Origin: Nocardia carnea NBRC 14403
GTDB lineage: Bacteria > Actinomycetota > Actinomycetes > Mycobacteriales > Mycobacteriaceae
NCBI RefSeq assembly: GCF_000308515.1
Contig: NZ_BAFV01000008.1
Coordinates: forward strand, 1 to 41,864
Direction: 5' to 3'
DNA length: 41,864 nt
Every line of letters begins with the position of its first letter. Position 1 is the stretch's first letter. The position numbers were made by a program, and so were the translations under genes. Shown here piece after piece: positions 34,400 through 41,864 of the stretch. The notes below the pieces were generated by a model. The model was not told the origin of the DNA. It worked only from the letters and a program-made list of their open reading frames with translations, and did no database searches.

Positions 34400-34889
34400 T
34401 GTGCCTCGAAAGCTTGACGCCCACCGCTGCGCGAAAGGACTGGGGCAGGTCGAAAGCCCAGATCGGGGCGTTGCTGAACCTGGCGTTGCCGTTGTGCGCG
34501 TTATCGGGGCTGGTCACATCCCGCATGCTCGGCATCGTCCTCGACGAGATCGGGCGCCGATCCAATCGCCATCAGCGTCGAGGTGGCAGCTCTCCACTGC
34601 GCAGCCAAAGCGGATTGCCTCGACCCACTTCGAGTGCGGGAGTGGGACGGGTCTTATGTCGAAGGTGTAGCCGATCACGAGGCTGAAACACCAGCCGGTT
34701 TCCACTCTCGCTGACTCGTCGTCGAACCGGCCGGCCCAGAACGGCTGGCCTGATCGCCGGGCTATCCGCGCGCGGAAGATACGACCAACTCTCAAACAGG
34801 TAGGTTTCGGCATCGAATCCCACTGCGAGATTGCGCAACCCGGTGACGAGCTCGTTTGGACGCGCCACAGCACTAACCAGGTTCAGCAC
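34400..34889 (-). pseudogene. Frameshifted remnant of an unknown gene
   Basis: Three overlapping minus-strand frames each look coding over only part of this stretch. Frame one (from a GTG at 34889) reads L-N-L-V-S-A-V-A-R-P-N-E-L-V-T-G-L and on to E-S-W-S-Y-L-P-R. The next frame continues with F-W-A-G-R-F-D-D-E-S-A-R-V-E-T-G-W and P-L-P-H-S-K-W-V-E-A-I. A third continues with M-R-D-V-T-S-P-D-N-A-H-N-G-N-A-R-F and F-D-L-P-Q-S-F. Third-position G/C is high in each part. Two frameshifts would join them into one protein of about 160 residues. I do not recognise the family. The alternative is sequence error or chance frames. Confidence 0.5.
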
Positions 34890-34939
34890 ACCTTCGGTTT
34901 ATGGTATGAGATGCATCACCGATACTGCCTTTGGCGTAG

Positions 34940-35122
34940 TGTCCGGTCACCCTGGACGGGGCGCACGGTCACTCAAGGTTGTGGGCCGAGACGGGCCGGG
35001 CAGGCTCGGTCAACATCACACTGCGGCCATGCGACCAGGGACACAGCGCCCTGACCTATGACGTCGTCCACGCACGGGGAGCTACCGAACAGTCATTAGC
35101 CTCTGTCGCTGGGGCGGGCTGA
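34940..35122 (+). pseudogene. Possible gene fragment lacking a start codon
   Basis: An open frame bounded by TAG at 34937-34939 and TGA at 35120-35122 reads V-T-L-D-G-A-H-G-H-S-R-L-W-A-E-T-G and later V-N-I-T-L-R-P-C-D-Q-G-H-S-A-L-T-Y-D-V-V. Composition and third-position bias look coding, but there is no ATG or GTG near its beginning. It may be the C-terminal relic of a lost gene. No family is recognised. The interval from here to 35338 has no other gene. Confidence 0.3.
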
Positions 35123-35338
35123 ACTCGCTGTCCATGCCATCGTTCTTCGATGACAGCAGGGCAGTGAAACCGTCACATGCCCCTATATTATTTCGGAAGT
35201 CGGGGAACCGGTCGTCGGCTGGGGCGTCAAACCCTGTAAGAGAACGAGATTCGGGTCTGCGAGGGCGCGGGTTCAAGGGGTTCGCCGGGTCGGGGAAGTG
35301 TGGCGATACAGGGTGTTGCCGGACAGGGAGGATCTGGG

Positions 35339-35650
35339 ATGTTGATGGACGTGGCGGCGGTGCAGGGCATCGCTGGTGATTTGCGGGGGTCGGCGAACAC
35401 TGTGAACGATGCTGCGCTGCGTGTCGCCGATGCGTCGCGCGGGTTCGATACCGCTGGCGCCGGGCGGGGATACCAGTCGGTGGGCGAACGCGTGGGGCGT
35501 GGTTTGGATGACCTGCGCCGGTCATTGTTCGCCTGGGCCAATTGCGTGCAGGATTGTGGTTCGGCGTTGCAAGCCAGCGCGGACAGCTGTGCCGGTGTCG
35601 ATCAGTCGACTGCGGTCAATCTCGGTGCGGTGGCGGGAGGGTTCGAATGA
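35339..35650 (+). CDS. EspC-like type VII secretion target
   Basis: The 103-residue helical protein starts M-L-M-D-V-A-A-V-Q-G-I-A-G-D-L-R-G-S-A-N. Its composition (Ala/Gly/Ser-rich, two long amphipathic helices) resembles small ESX/EspC-family secreted proteins of Mycobacteriales. It has Cys69, Cys73 and Cys84, which is unusual. The ATG at 35339 is preceded by GGGAGG at 35326-35331. Its stop overlaps the start of the next, larger gene (ATGA), so the two are made in step, as is typical for type VII substrate partners. No secretion-motor genes are in the window. The family assignment is by resemblance. Confidence 0.65.
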   Translation: MLMDVAAVQGIAGDLRGSANTVNDAALRVADASRGFDTAGAGRGYQSVGERVGRGLDDLRRSLFAWANCVQDCGSALQASADSCAGVDQSTAVNLGAVAGGFE

Positions 35651-37314
35651 GAACCGCCGACACCGACAGCGTCGACGCCATTCTGGATGTCGGCGCTGCA
35701 GGGCTACGTTTCTTCGAGGTCTTCGTCCCGCGGTACCGGGAATGGACTGGCCACACCCCTACGGGTGGCGACTATTTCGCATTGGCCGCTCAATACGACC
35801 AGCAGCGAGGTATGGATCTGGAGTCTCTGCGGAACCTTGCTACCGTGCTGGGGGAGGAACTCGACGGCCGCCTCGGCGACCAGGCCGCAACCCAACCCAC
35901 CCGATTCGGTGAGGTTTCCGCGTATTGGAACGGGTCGCCCGCCGCCGATGATGCCCGGCAGTTCTTCACCGCAACCGGTGCCACGATCACTTCGAACATC
36001 GATCTCTTGCGCACCGTGCATTCGGCCGCGACCACGGCGGTCAACCAGATCGACAGCGCCGTCCGTACCAAGGCGGACACGATCAAGAACGAGTTCGTCC
36101 CCGATACCGCGGCGGGTAAGTCGCCACAGCAGATTGACTGGTTCATCGACCTTGCCCAAGGGCGGGGCGACACCAGTCAGTCGGTACAGGATCGATTACG
36201 CAGCGAACTGCCCGGCTATGTCGAAGGCTCCGACCCGGTTGCGGGGTGCCGGACCTGGCTCGACAAGGACTTCGTCCCCGAGATCGACGCCATGGTCGCT
36301 CGGTTCACGACTGTGTGCTCCCAAGCGCACACCGCCGTGACCGGCGCCTACGAGCAATTGGTCACCGCGGTCGAGGGGATCGATCCCTCAACGTTTCTCT
36401 CACCGGGCGGTACCCCAGCGGCGGACAGCGAACTCACTTCCACCCCCGGGCAACCGGTGTTTCTCGCTGCGGTCGGGGCCCCTCTGGCATCCACCCATCC
36501 CGGCGGTGAAACCGAACAACAGGACCCGGGCCAACCCGTGGCTGGTGTTCCGCAGGCACCGGCAAGTCAAGGCACCCCGCCTGGTTTGGCGCTGACCAGC
36601 ACACCGGCCGGCGTCGAGATCAGCGAATCCGCCGACCTCGGCACCGAATCCAATTCCGGGGTCCCAGCCGGTGCCGGCACCCCGTCCAATTCCGATGATT
36701 CTTCCGCCATGGGAAACGCACCCGGGCCGAACCCTGGCTCGACGGCCGGTGGCGAGTCCAGCCCGCCTCCGGGCAACTCTTCCAGCCTGCTACCTGCGGA
36801 AACTGGAACGCCGGGTGAATGGACACCTGCGGATATCGTCGGGATGGTGAACGCGGTCGGCACCATCACCGGCAACATCCCCAACATGATCACCGCGGTC
36901 AGCACTCTGGCCGGAAACCTCGACGAAATCATCAACGCCGCCGGCGACGCCACCGCGAAAATCATCGATGCCGCCGACAACCAACCTGCAACACCCCCTG
37001 CCTCAGCCCAACCAGAAACCCCTGTAGAAACCGGCGCAGTCGGCAACGACAGTCAAGAAGAACAGCTCGCGGTCAACTTAGCCGAGGACGCAGCTGACGA
37101 GGGAACCGCAGAGACACCCGAAGAAGAACAACCGGTCGAATCGCGGCCGGGCACTACCGGCGACGACCAAGGACAAGGCCCGCGGTCGGGCGAACCCGCC
37201 CCCGCCCTCGGGACCGGTCCCGCCCTGGCCGCCTCGGTCTCCAGCCTCCGCGGCCTGCAAGCCACACCCCCGGCACCCCAGGCCACCGTCCAAGTCCCAC
37301 CATCAGCACGGTAA
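35647..37314 (+). CDS. WXG-containing putative type VII secretion substrate with disordered tail
   Basis: The 555-residue protein has a helical N-terminal domain (about 1-250) with W-N-G at 94-96 in A-Y-W-N-G-S-P-A-A, the turn typical of WXG100/PPE-type secreted proteins. A Pro/Gly/Ser/Thr-rich region (about 255-395) follows, then an amphipathic stretch with I-V-G-M-V-N-A-V-G-T-I-T-G-N-I-P, and an acidic Glu/Asp-rich tail. No N-terminal signal peptide is seen, which suits type VII export. The ATG at 35647 overlaps the stop of the EspC-like gene. I cannot name an effector activity; the tail shows no recognised enzyme motif. Third-position bias is slightly lower than in neighbouring housekeeping genes, in keeping with an accessory gene. 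Confidence 0.65.
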   Translation: MRTADTDSVDAILDVGAAGLRFFEVFVPRYREWTGHTPTGGDYFALAAQYDQQRGMDLESLRNLATVLGEELDGRLGDQAATQPTRFGEVSAYWNGSPAADDARQFFTATGATITSNIDLLRTVHSAATTAVNQIDSAVRTKADTIKNEFVPDTAAGKSPQQIDWFIDLAQGRGDTSQSVQDRLRSELPGYVEGSDPVAGCRTWLDKDFVPEIDAMVARFTTVCSQAHTAVTGAYEQLVTAVEGIDPSTFLSPGGTPAADSELTSTPGQPVFLAAVGAPLASTHPGGETEQQDPGQPVAGVPQAPASQGTPPGLALTSTPAGVEISESADLGTESNSGVPAGAGTPSNSDDSSAMGNAPGPNPGSTAGGESSPPPGNSSSLLPAETGTPGEWTPADIVGMVNAVGTITGNIPNMITAVSTLAGNLDEIINAAGDATAKIIDAADNQPATPPASAQPETPVETGAVGNDSQEEQLAVNLAEDAADEGTAETPEEEQPVESRPGTTGDDQGQGPRSGEPAPALGTGPALAASVSSLRGLQATPPAPQATVQVPPSAR

Positions 37315-37612
37315 ACACACCAGAGCCGGGAAGTAGTCTGTCTCTCTGAAGCACAAGACGGCAAAGAGTGAACAGCTCGGCACCATCCTCTCCGCGGGTC
37401 GACCGGACCTCCTCCGGAAGACCCCGGCGCTGCGGAGTGCTACTCCCAGGCATCGGGAACTGTGATGCAGCTGCCCACAGGTCAAAACACGGATTGGGAA
37501 CACACTATGAACCTCTCCGCACGATCATCGCTTCAAGCACGAAATGTGCCGACAGACTGGCTGGTTGCGTAGACGTTGTAGTCGGTCTTGTTGCGAAGGG
37601 TGAAAGATCACA
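37315..37612. other. Gene-free interval before the repeated pstB end
   Basis: No supported gene. Just before the repeat, in-frame codons AAG, ATC and ACA precede GAG GAC and parallel the AAG GCC ACC of pstB, with a stop (TGA) in place of GAA one codon earlier. The resemblance to pstB therefore extends slightly upstream in decayed form. Confidence 0.4.
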
Positions 37613-37643
37613 GAGGACTATATCTTCGGCCGTTTCGGCTGAG
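37613..37643 (+). repeat. Direct repeat, copy 2: diverged pstB 3' end
   Basis: This copy encodes E-D-Y-I-F-G-R-F-G followed by TGA, versus E-D-Y-I-S-G-R-F-G in intact pstB. It begins 3370 bp after copy 1 and is not part of a gene. It marks the right limit of a stretch that holds the type VII pair and decayed sequence. Confidence 0.7.
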
Positions 37644-37879
37644 CCACCGGTGGCGCTGAAGACGGGAAGCCCGCGGGAACGATTCTCGCACGCTTCCCCG
37701 TCCGCGTCGTACGGGCCGGAATCTCTCGTATCGCACCGAACCCGCAGCTGCCGCCGCACTACCCGCCTCGCGTGAGTCGAGACGAGTTATTGTTTCTTCC
37801 AACATGATTCGATATCCTGTTTGAGGCGGGGGGAATGACACGACCTCTGCGAAATCTATTCGAGGAAAGAGGTTTCGTG

Positions 37880-38080
37880 ATGGCAGTACGATTGCTCACC
37901 AGTGGATTGCTCGGTGTGGCCACGATCCTGGCCGCGACGCTGCTGGCCCCGCAGGCTGCGGCTGCGCCGACAGACCCTTGCAATGAGCATACCGTTGGCA
38001 GCACTCGCCACGAGGGTCCGACGAAGTGGCTGTGCTACTCACATGGCCAGGGTCGGTACGAGTGGATCGTGGTCAAGTAG
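37880..38080 (+). CDS. Small secreted protein with two cysteines (66 residues)
   Basis: A signal peptide with hydrophobic core L-L-T-S-G-L-L-G-V-A-T-I-L-A-A-T-L-L ends at A-A-A-A-P (cleavage near residue 29). The mature part is about 37 residues with Cys34 and Cys52, probably one disulfide, and the ending W-L-C-Y-S-H-G-Q-G-R-Y-E-W. The ATG at 37880 has AAGAGG 7 nt upstream; a GTG three bases earlier is also possible. It shares a C-x17/18-C-[YF]-x-H-x(0,1)-G pattern with the product at 39570-39806. The family is not recognised. Confidence 0.7.
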   Translation: MAVRLLTSGLLGVATILAATLLAPQAAAAPTDPCNEHTVGSTRHEGPTKWLCYSHGQGRYEWIVVK

Positions 38081-38184
38081 CGATACCGGCTCCGGTCGAA
38101 ATCTACGCTGTCGACGACCGGTAATTCGTCGGCAGGTAACCCAACTTCGAGGATCTGCCCCCGCCCGATCTCGCGGGGTTTCAG

Positions 38185-38227
38185 CGATCTCCGCGACACC
38201 CATAAACTCTGGGTGTTGCGGAGATCG
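38185..38227. terminator. Long hairpin downstream of the small secreted protein
   Basis: An 18-nt arm (38185-38202) pairs with 38210-38227 with one G-T pair and a 7-nt loop. The length exceeds that of most local terminators. It lies 104 nt after the stop at 38080 and may end that transcript. Confidence 0.65.
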
Positions 38228-38407
38228 TGGTGTCTGCGCCGGGCGGCTACGGCTCCTGCATCTACCTAGCCGGGGACGACCATCCCGACAATGAAGGAAA
38301 CGGCATGTACGGCGCTCTCCGCCGATGAGGTACTACTGCGCGCTGACGCCGGATAGTAGATGGATCACCGCCCGCTCGTTGCTGCAAGCGGGCCCGCAGA
38401 AGGTAGG

Positions 38408-38437
38408 CTGTTGCCCGAGGAACTCCTCGGGCAACAG
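38408..38437. terminator. Bidirectional terminator next to phoU
   Basis: A perfect 13-bp stem (38408-38420 with 38425-38437) and a 4-nt loop aact lie 25 nt from the phoU stop. Confidence 0.75.
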
Positions 38438-38462
38438 TCCATAGTTCGTGGGCAGGTCTGGC

Positions 38463-39125
38463 TCAGCTCTCGCTGTCGGTGTCCGGGGGTAGTTCACCCG
38501 TCACCAGGAAGATGACCCGGCGGCCGATCTCCACCGCGTGATCTGCGAACCGCTCGTAGTAGCGGCCGAGCAGGGTGACATCGACAGCGGGCGCCACCCC
38601 GTACTTCCATTCCCTGTCCATCAACAGGGTGAACAGGTGGCGATGCAGATCGTCCATCGCCTCGTCGTCCTGGTTGAGCTGCGCAGCGCGTTCGGGATCG
38701 CGGGATTCCAGCACTTCCTTGGCGCCCTGGCCCATACTGACCGCGATCCGGCCCATTTCGGCGAAGTAGCCGTTCACTGCCTCGGGCAGGGCATGGTTGG
38801 GATGCCGGCGGCGGGCCACCTTGGCCACATGCAGGGCGAGCGTACCCATCCGGTTGACGTCGTTGACGATCTGGATCGCACTGACCACCTGCCGGAGATC
38901 GCCGGCGACCGGGGCCTGTGTGGCCAGCAGCGCGAAGGACTTCTCCTCCGCGTCGGCGATCATCTCGGCGATCCGATCCCCCTCGCTGATGACCTGCTCG
39001 GCCAGCGGCAGGTCGGCCTGGAGCAGAGCCTGCGTGGCGCGATCCATGGCCGAACCGGCAAGCCCGGCCATCTCGCCCAGCAGGTGGGCGAGATCGGCCA
39101 TTCGCTCGTTGTAGATGACACGCAT
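38463..39125 (-). CDS. phoU: Phosphate signalling regulator PhoU (PhoY2-like)
   Basis: PhoU dampens phosphate signalling by linking the Pst transporter to a sensor kinase such as SenX3. The 220-residue, all-helical protein starts [12 protein letters not shown] and has two PhoU repeats with metal-site motifs E-x-x-x-D near G-D-R-I-A-E-M and [10 protein letters not shown]. Length is normal. The ATG at 39125 follows a TAGTCT box by 7 nt. In M. tuberculosis phoY2 (Rv0821c) is convergent with phoT (recalled); here the accessory stretch lies between. The acidic C-terminus (D-T-D-S-E-S) is ordinary for the family. Confidence 0.94.
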   Translation of the reverse strand: MRVIYNERMADLAHLLGEMAGLAGSAMDRATQALLQADLPLAEQVISEGDRIAEMIADAEEKSFALLATQAPVAGDLRQVVSAIQIVNDVNRMGTLALHVAKVARRRHPNHALPEAVNGYFAEMGRIAVSMGQGAKEVLESRDPERAAQLNQDDEAMDDLHRHLFTLLMDREWKYGVAPAVDVTLLGRYYERFADHAVEIGRRVIFLVTGELPPDTDSES

Positions 39126-39132
39126 GAAACGA

Positions 39133-39138
39133 AGACTA
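39133..39138 (-). promoter_or_regulatory. Predicted -10 box of phoU
   Basis: TAGTCT on the minus strand lies 7 nt before the phoU ATG, so the transcript is probably leaderless. Confidence 0.5.
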
Positions 39139-39159
39139 GTTCGCCCCGCTGTCTACGTC

Positions 39160-39176
39160 ACCAACAAGGCGTGAAC
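39160..39176 (-). promoter_or_regulatory. Degenerate PHO-box-like repeat upstream of phoU
   Basis: GTTCAC (39176-39171) and GTTGGT (39165-39160) on the minus strand are spaced by 5 nt, as in the pstS box, but the second unit matches at only three of six positions. Binding is doubtful. Confidence 0.25.
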
Positions 39177-39569
39177 AACCGGGTAGGCGGGCTGTGCTGG
39201 GAGTCCGTATACAGACGCAGGTTGTCGCTGGAGCGGCCAGAGGCAAGATGCACGCCACGTCGCCGGTAGCCGCGGAAGCAGCCACCATCGGTCCACTCCG
39301 CCGAGGACCGGGTGGTCGCATCGCTGTCTTGGTTGGCCCAGACGGTCAAGAGCCGACTGGGGCGAAAGCAGTTGCGGGGGTGTGGGTCTGCTGGCTACTC
39401 TTCTGCACGGGGCTGGATCAACTTTACAGGGGGGTAGCAACGTATCTATCGGTCTAACGTACTTCGACCGCGTTCTCGCGTCGTCGTCTCAGCCGCATTG
39501 ACGGCTCAATACGGTGGTTCGGCATTGCATCGGAGGCTCTGCCGAATCGTTCGATCCAGTGGAGGAAAA
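39177..39569. other. Interval without a recognised gene
   Basis: About 390 bp upstream of the second small secreted protein hold no gene I can support. Short open frames are present on both strands but lack coherent composition. Confidence 0.4.
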
Positions 39570-39806
39570 ATGAATCTTGCAATGCGTTCGGCAATTTTCG
39601 CCGGACTGATCGGCGCCGCGCTTTCCGGTGCGTCCGGTATGGCTGCGGCAAGTGAAGCGCCGGCACTTCCCAAGACTTTCCCCAATGGGACGCAATGCGG
39701 GCAGGCCCTCGAACAATTGGAAGTAAAAGAGAACGTGCGCGGTGTATATGGATGTTTCCCGCACAACGGCAATCCGAACGGGCCCACCACTTTGCGCCGC
39801 AGGTGA
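39570..39806 (+). CDS. Small secreted protein with two cysteines (78 residues)
   Basis: The signal peptide M-N-L-A-M-R-S-A-I-F-A-G-L-I-G-A-A-L ends near A-A-A-S (about residue 28). The mature part has Cys43 and Cys62, the latter in V-Y-G-C-F-P-H-N-G, and a basic tail L-R-R-R. The ATG has GGAGG 5 nt upstream. The cysteine spacing and the C-[YF]-x-H pattern resemble the 66-residue secreted protein at 37880-38080, so they may be distant paralogues. It lies on the opposite strand to phoU and converges on the LCP gene. Function unknown. Confidence 0.72.
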   Translation: MNLAMRSAIFAGLIGAALSGASGMAAASEAPALPKTFPNGTQCGQALEQLEVKENVRGVYGCFPHNGNPNGPTTLRRR

Positions 39807-39903
39807 TGACGCGGCTGTCCCCCGTAGAGCTGGGATAGTGGCAGGCGGTGACGGCTGCCTCTGATGTAGCTCTCACCGCCCCGCCAAACTCGGGGTAAAG
39901 GTT

Positions 39904-39940
39904 GTTGTGGGTACCCGACGGTCCGCCGGGTACCCACAAC
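39904..39940. terminator. Bidirectional terminator between the small secreted gene and the LCP gene
   Basis: Arms gttgtgggtacccg (39904-39917) and cgggtacccacaac (39927-39940) form a perfect 14-bp stem with a 9-nt loop between two converging genes. Confidence 0.8.
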
Positions 39941-39998
39941 ACACGTATGGTCACGGTCGCTTCGTATGCGGATCCGGTCTCCGGATGTCGAAGGAACT

Positions 39999-41864
39999 CT
40001 ATGCGCACATGTCGTCTGCGGCGTTGACATGTTCCAGGTCGGCCGGCAGTTCGACCGGTGCGGAACTGGCCGGAGGGACATTGGTGATCGGGTTGCCTAC
40101 GAGCGTCGGCTCGTTTACAACCTGTTGATAGTCCTCGCCCAACACCAGTTCGACGATACTATCCAGCGATTCATCCAGTTCCATGCTGGCTCCGGGGACA
40201 GCGCTCGCCACCGTCGCCGCTTCGGCTTCGTGTCCTGGGGAATATCGAACTTTGGTTTCGGTGGAGGTGCCCTCCGTGTAGTTGGCGGCATTGTAGATAT
40301 TGAAGCCGACATTTGCCAATTGACTAGCCGTGGTTCTGGCCAGACCTGTGATACTTGAACCGTTGGAAACAAGCAGGGACAACGTGCTGGGGTCTACTGC
40401 GGTGAGTGCGGGCGGGACCGGGGCTTCCGAGGTCGGTGGTGGCGCGGGTGCGGTCTTCTCACCGGGCAGCGGCTGATCGTCGCGGATTGCCTGGAAGATC
40501 GCTTGGATATCGGAGGTACGGGGGATCTCGTTGCCGTAGGACGTGGTGCCCGCGGTGGGCACGGTCAGGAAGGTGACTGCCCCGGATTCCAGATCCTGCA
40601 GCGATTTGCCCAGCATCAGCAGATCGTTGGGTTCGACCTGGTCGACGAAGGTCGCCTGGGAGAAGGCCTGGACGAATCCGTTCAACCTGCCGGGATCCAA
40701 CAGCATCCTGCTCGACAGCGCGCCGCGCAGCAGTGAAGCGAGGAATTTCTGCTGCCGGTTGATCCGGTCGTAGTCGCTGCGCTCTTCGCCGTAGACGTGC
40801 CGGGCCCGGACATAGTTGAGCGCGGTCTTCCCATCGATCTTGTGGCGCCCCGCCTCCGGGATGATCGTGCCGAGCATGCCGTCTTCGAGCGGTTTGCTCG
40901 CACACACCTCGACGCCGCCGACTTTGTCCACCATCTGTTCGAAGCCGGCGAAGTCGATGCCGATGAAATGGTTGATCGTACTGCCCGTCAATCGCTGGAT
41001 AGTGGCCAGCAGGCAGCGGGGGCCACCCCGCGCGTATACGGCGTTGAGCTTGTCGTTCATCGCTGAGGGGAACACCTCATCGGTGTAGCCGGGCTTCGCG
41101 TTGTCCCAGCCTTTGCATTCGGGACGGGTGACGTCCAGGTCGCGGGGGAAGGACACGATCACCACACGCTGCCGGTTCTTCGGGATATGCACCAGCATCG
41201 TGGTGTCGGCGCGCGCGCCCTCGGCATCCTCCACGGTGCCGGCACCGACCTCGGCGTTGTCCCCGGCGCGGGTATCGGTGCCGACGACCAGATAGTTCTC
41301 GTCACCGAGCTGAGCCTGCGCATCGATCACATCGTCTTCGTTCTCGGCCAGAGCCGAGACCTGGGTGAAGCTGTTGCCGGTGGCGCGCAGATAGCTCCAG
41401 CCGCCACCGGTGATCAGCAGTGCCAGTACGGAAAGGAACGCGACGCCGCCGCGGGCTGCCAGGCGTAGCCGTTTCTCGCGCCGCGACCGGGGCGCCGACC
41501 GTGACTTCGGCTTACCGACCGTTTCGGGTTCGGCCGTTCCCGAGGTGGGCCAGCCACCGGTATCGGTACGCCCGCCGGTGCGTGTTCCGCCCTCCTCGTC
41601 GAGGGGCGGCAATATGTCGGTGGCGTTCTCGTCGACCGCGGCCGCGGTGGCTTTACCGCGTCGGCCGAGTGTGCTGCGTGATTGCCGGGAGCGTTTCGGG
41701 GCTGCGCCCCTATCGGGCTTCGGGGCGCCACGCTCGGGGCCCGGTTGCTGGGACAGCGTGGTTGCGGGGTCGGGCTCCGCGGCCGGCGCGGGAGCCCGGC
41801 CGTTCGGCGGCCGGTTGCGGGCAGCGTCCCGGCCCGGTTCGGGCGGCGGCGGAGGTACGGCTGC
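39999..41864 (-). CDS. LCP-family (LytR-CpsA-Psr) cell-wall ligase, start beyond window
   Basis: LCP enzymes attach polymers such as arabinogalactan to peptidoglycan outside the membrane. The frame is open to the right edge (621 codons visible), so the N-terminus is missing. Visible order: a Pro/Arg-rich cytosolic region, a basic stretch, one membrane helix (G-G-V-A-F-L-S-V-L-A-L-L-I-T-G), the LCP domain with V-S-F-P-R-D-L-D-V and V-R-A-R-H-V-Y-G-E-E-R-S-D-Y-D-R followed by I-N-R-Q-Q, and a C-terminal LytR_C domain with L-L-V-S-N-G-S. It corresponds to Rv0822c next to phoY2 (recalled). A TTG at 41612 is not the start, because in-frame codons continue upstream with similar composition. Confidence 0.9.
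   Translation of the reverse strand, partial: AAVPPPPPEPGRDAARNRPPNGRAPAPAAEPDPATTLSQQPGPERGAPKPDRGAAPKRSRQSRSTLGRRGKATAAAVDENATDILPPLDEEGGTRTGGRTDTGGWPTSGTAEPETVGKPKSRSAPRSRREKRLRLAARGGVAFLSVLALLITGGGWSYLRATGNSFTQVSALAENEDDVIDAQAQLGDENYLVVGTDTRAGDNAEVGAGTVEDAEGARADTTMLVHIPKNRQRVVIVSFPRDLDVTRPECKGWDNAKPGYTDEVFPSAMNDKLNAVYARGGPRCLLATIQRLTGSTINHFIGIDFAGFEQMVDKVGGVEVCASKPLEDGMLGTIIPEAGRHKIDGKTALNYVRARHVYGEERSDYDRINRQQKFLASLLRGALSSRMLLDPGRLNGFVQAFSQATFVDQVEPNDLLMLGKSLQDLESGAVTFLTVPTAGTTSYGNEIPRTSDIQAIFQAIRDDQPLPGEKTAPAPPPTSEAPVPPALTAVDPSTLSLLVSNGSSITGLARTTASQLANVGFNIYNAANYTEGTSTETKVRYSPGHEAEAATVASAVPGASMELDESLDSIVELVLGEDYQQVVNEPTLVGNPITNVPPASSAPVELPADLEHVNAADDMCA

Noticed and set aside
39158..39349. 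63-codon minus-strand frame upstream of phoU
   Set aside because: It has some plausible runs but no ribosome site or family match, and it overlaps the degenerate PHO-box region.

Overview
The window looks like chromosomal DNA from a high-GC actinomycete of the order Mycobacteriales, most likely Nocardia or a close relative. The evidence is the gene content (mycothiol synthase, an LmeA-like lipoglycan protein, an LCP cell-wall ligase, type VII secretion substrates), the strong G/C bias at third codon positions, and a gene order that, from memory, follows the Mycobacterium tuberculosis Rv0786c-Rv0822c segment. No rRNA, tRNA, CRISPR array, intact insertion sequence or replication origin was seen.

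Layout. (1) 1-12250: purine biosynthesis. A divergent metallo-beta-lactamase-fold gene start (minus strand) is followed by purS-purQ, an M18 aminopeptidase, purL, a coupled three-gene operon (membrane alpha/beta-hydrolase, CPBP protease, WapI-like immunity protein), purF and purM; a 69-residue DUF3073 gene ends the block on the minus strand. (2) 12413-16909: L-asparaginase II, MOSC protein, YgfZ-like folate-binding protein and a sterol-carrier-family protein on the minus strand, then a divergent pabC-like aminotransferase. (3) 17046-23284: complete cydABDC for cytochrome bd oxidase, with a near-perfect palindrome over the predicted transcription start. (4) 23285-28270: minus-strand genes. A nitrobindin-like protein is coupled to a 31-residue membrane peptide. 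A sulfur operon (DUF4395, rhodanese cysA2, DUF1416) is preceded by a cysteine-rich leader peptide. An lmeA-thioredoxin pair lies upstream. (5) 28455-34272: a GlnR-like orphan regulator, mshD and pstSCAB behind a PHO box. (6) 34273-38460: an accessory stretch separating pstB from phoU. It holds decayed genes, a coupled pair of type VII secretion substrates and a small secreted protein, and a diverged copy of the pstB 3' end lies 3.37 kb downstream of the real one. (7) 38463-41864: phoU, a second small secreted protein and an LCP-family gene running off the right edge.

The genes fit several modules: de novo purine synthesis (PurS/Q/L form FGAM synthase; PurF and PurM act before and after it), microaerobic respiration, sulfur and thiol chemistry (rhodanese, thioredoxin, MshD), and phosphate uptake with its PhoU regulator. 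A recurrent feature is a TANNNT box 6-7 nt before a start codon, suggesting many leaderless transcripts. The best candidates for something new are the pstB-end duplication and its cargo, the cydA palindrome, the cysteine leader, the micro-ORF with an unusually complete Shine-Dalgarno sequence at 23303-23359, and the pair of related small secreted proteins around phoU.
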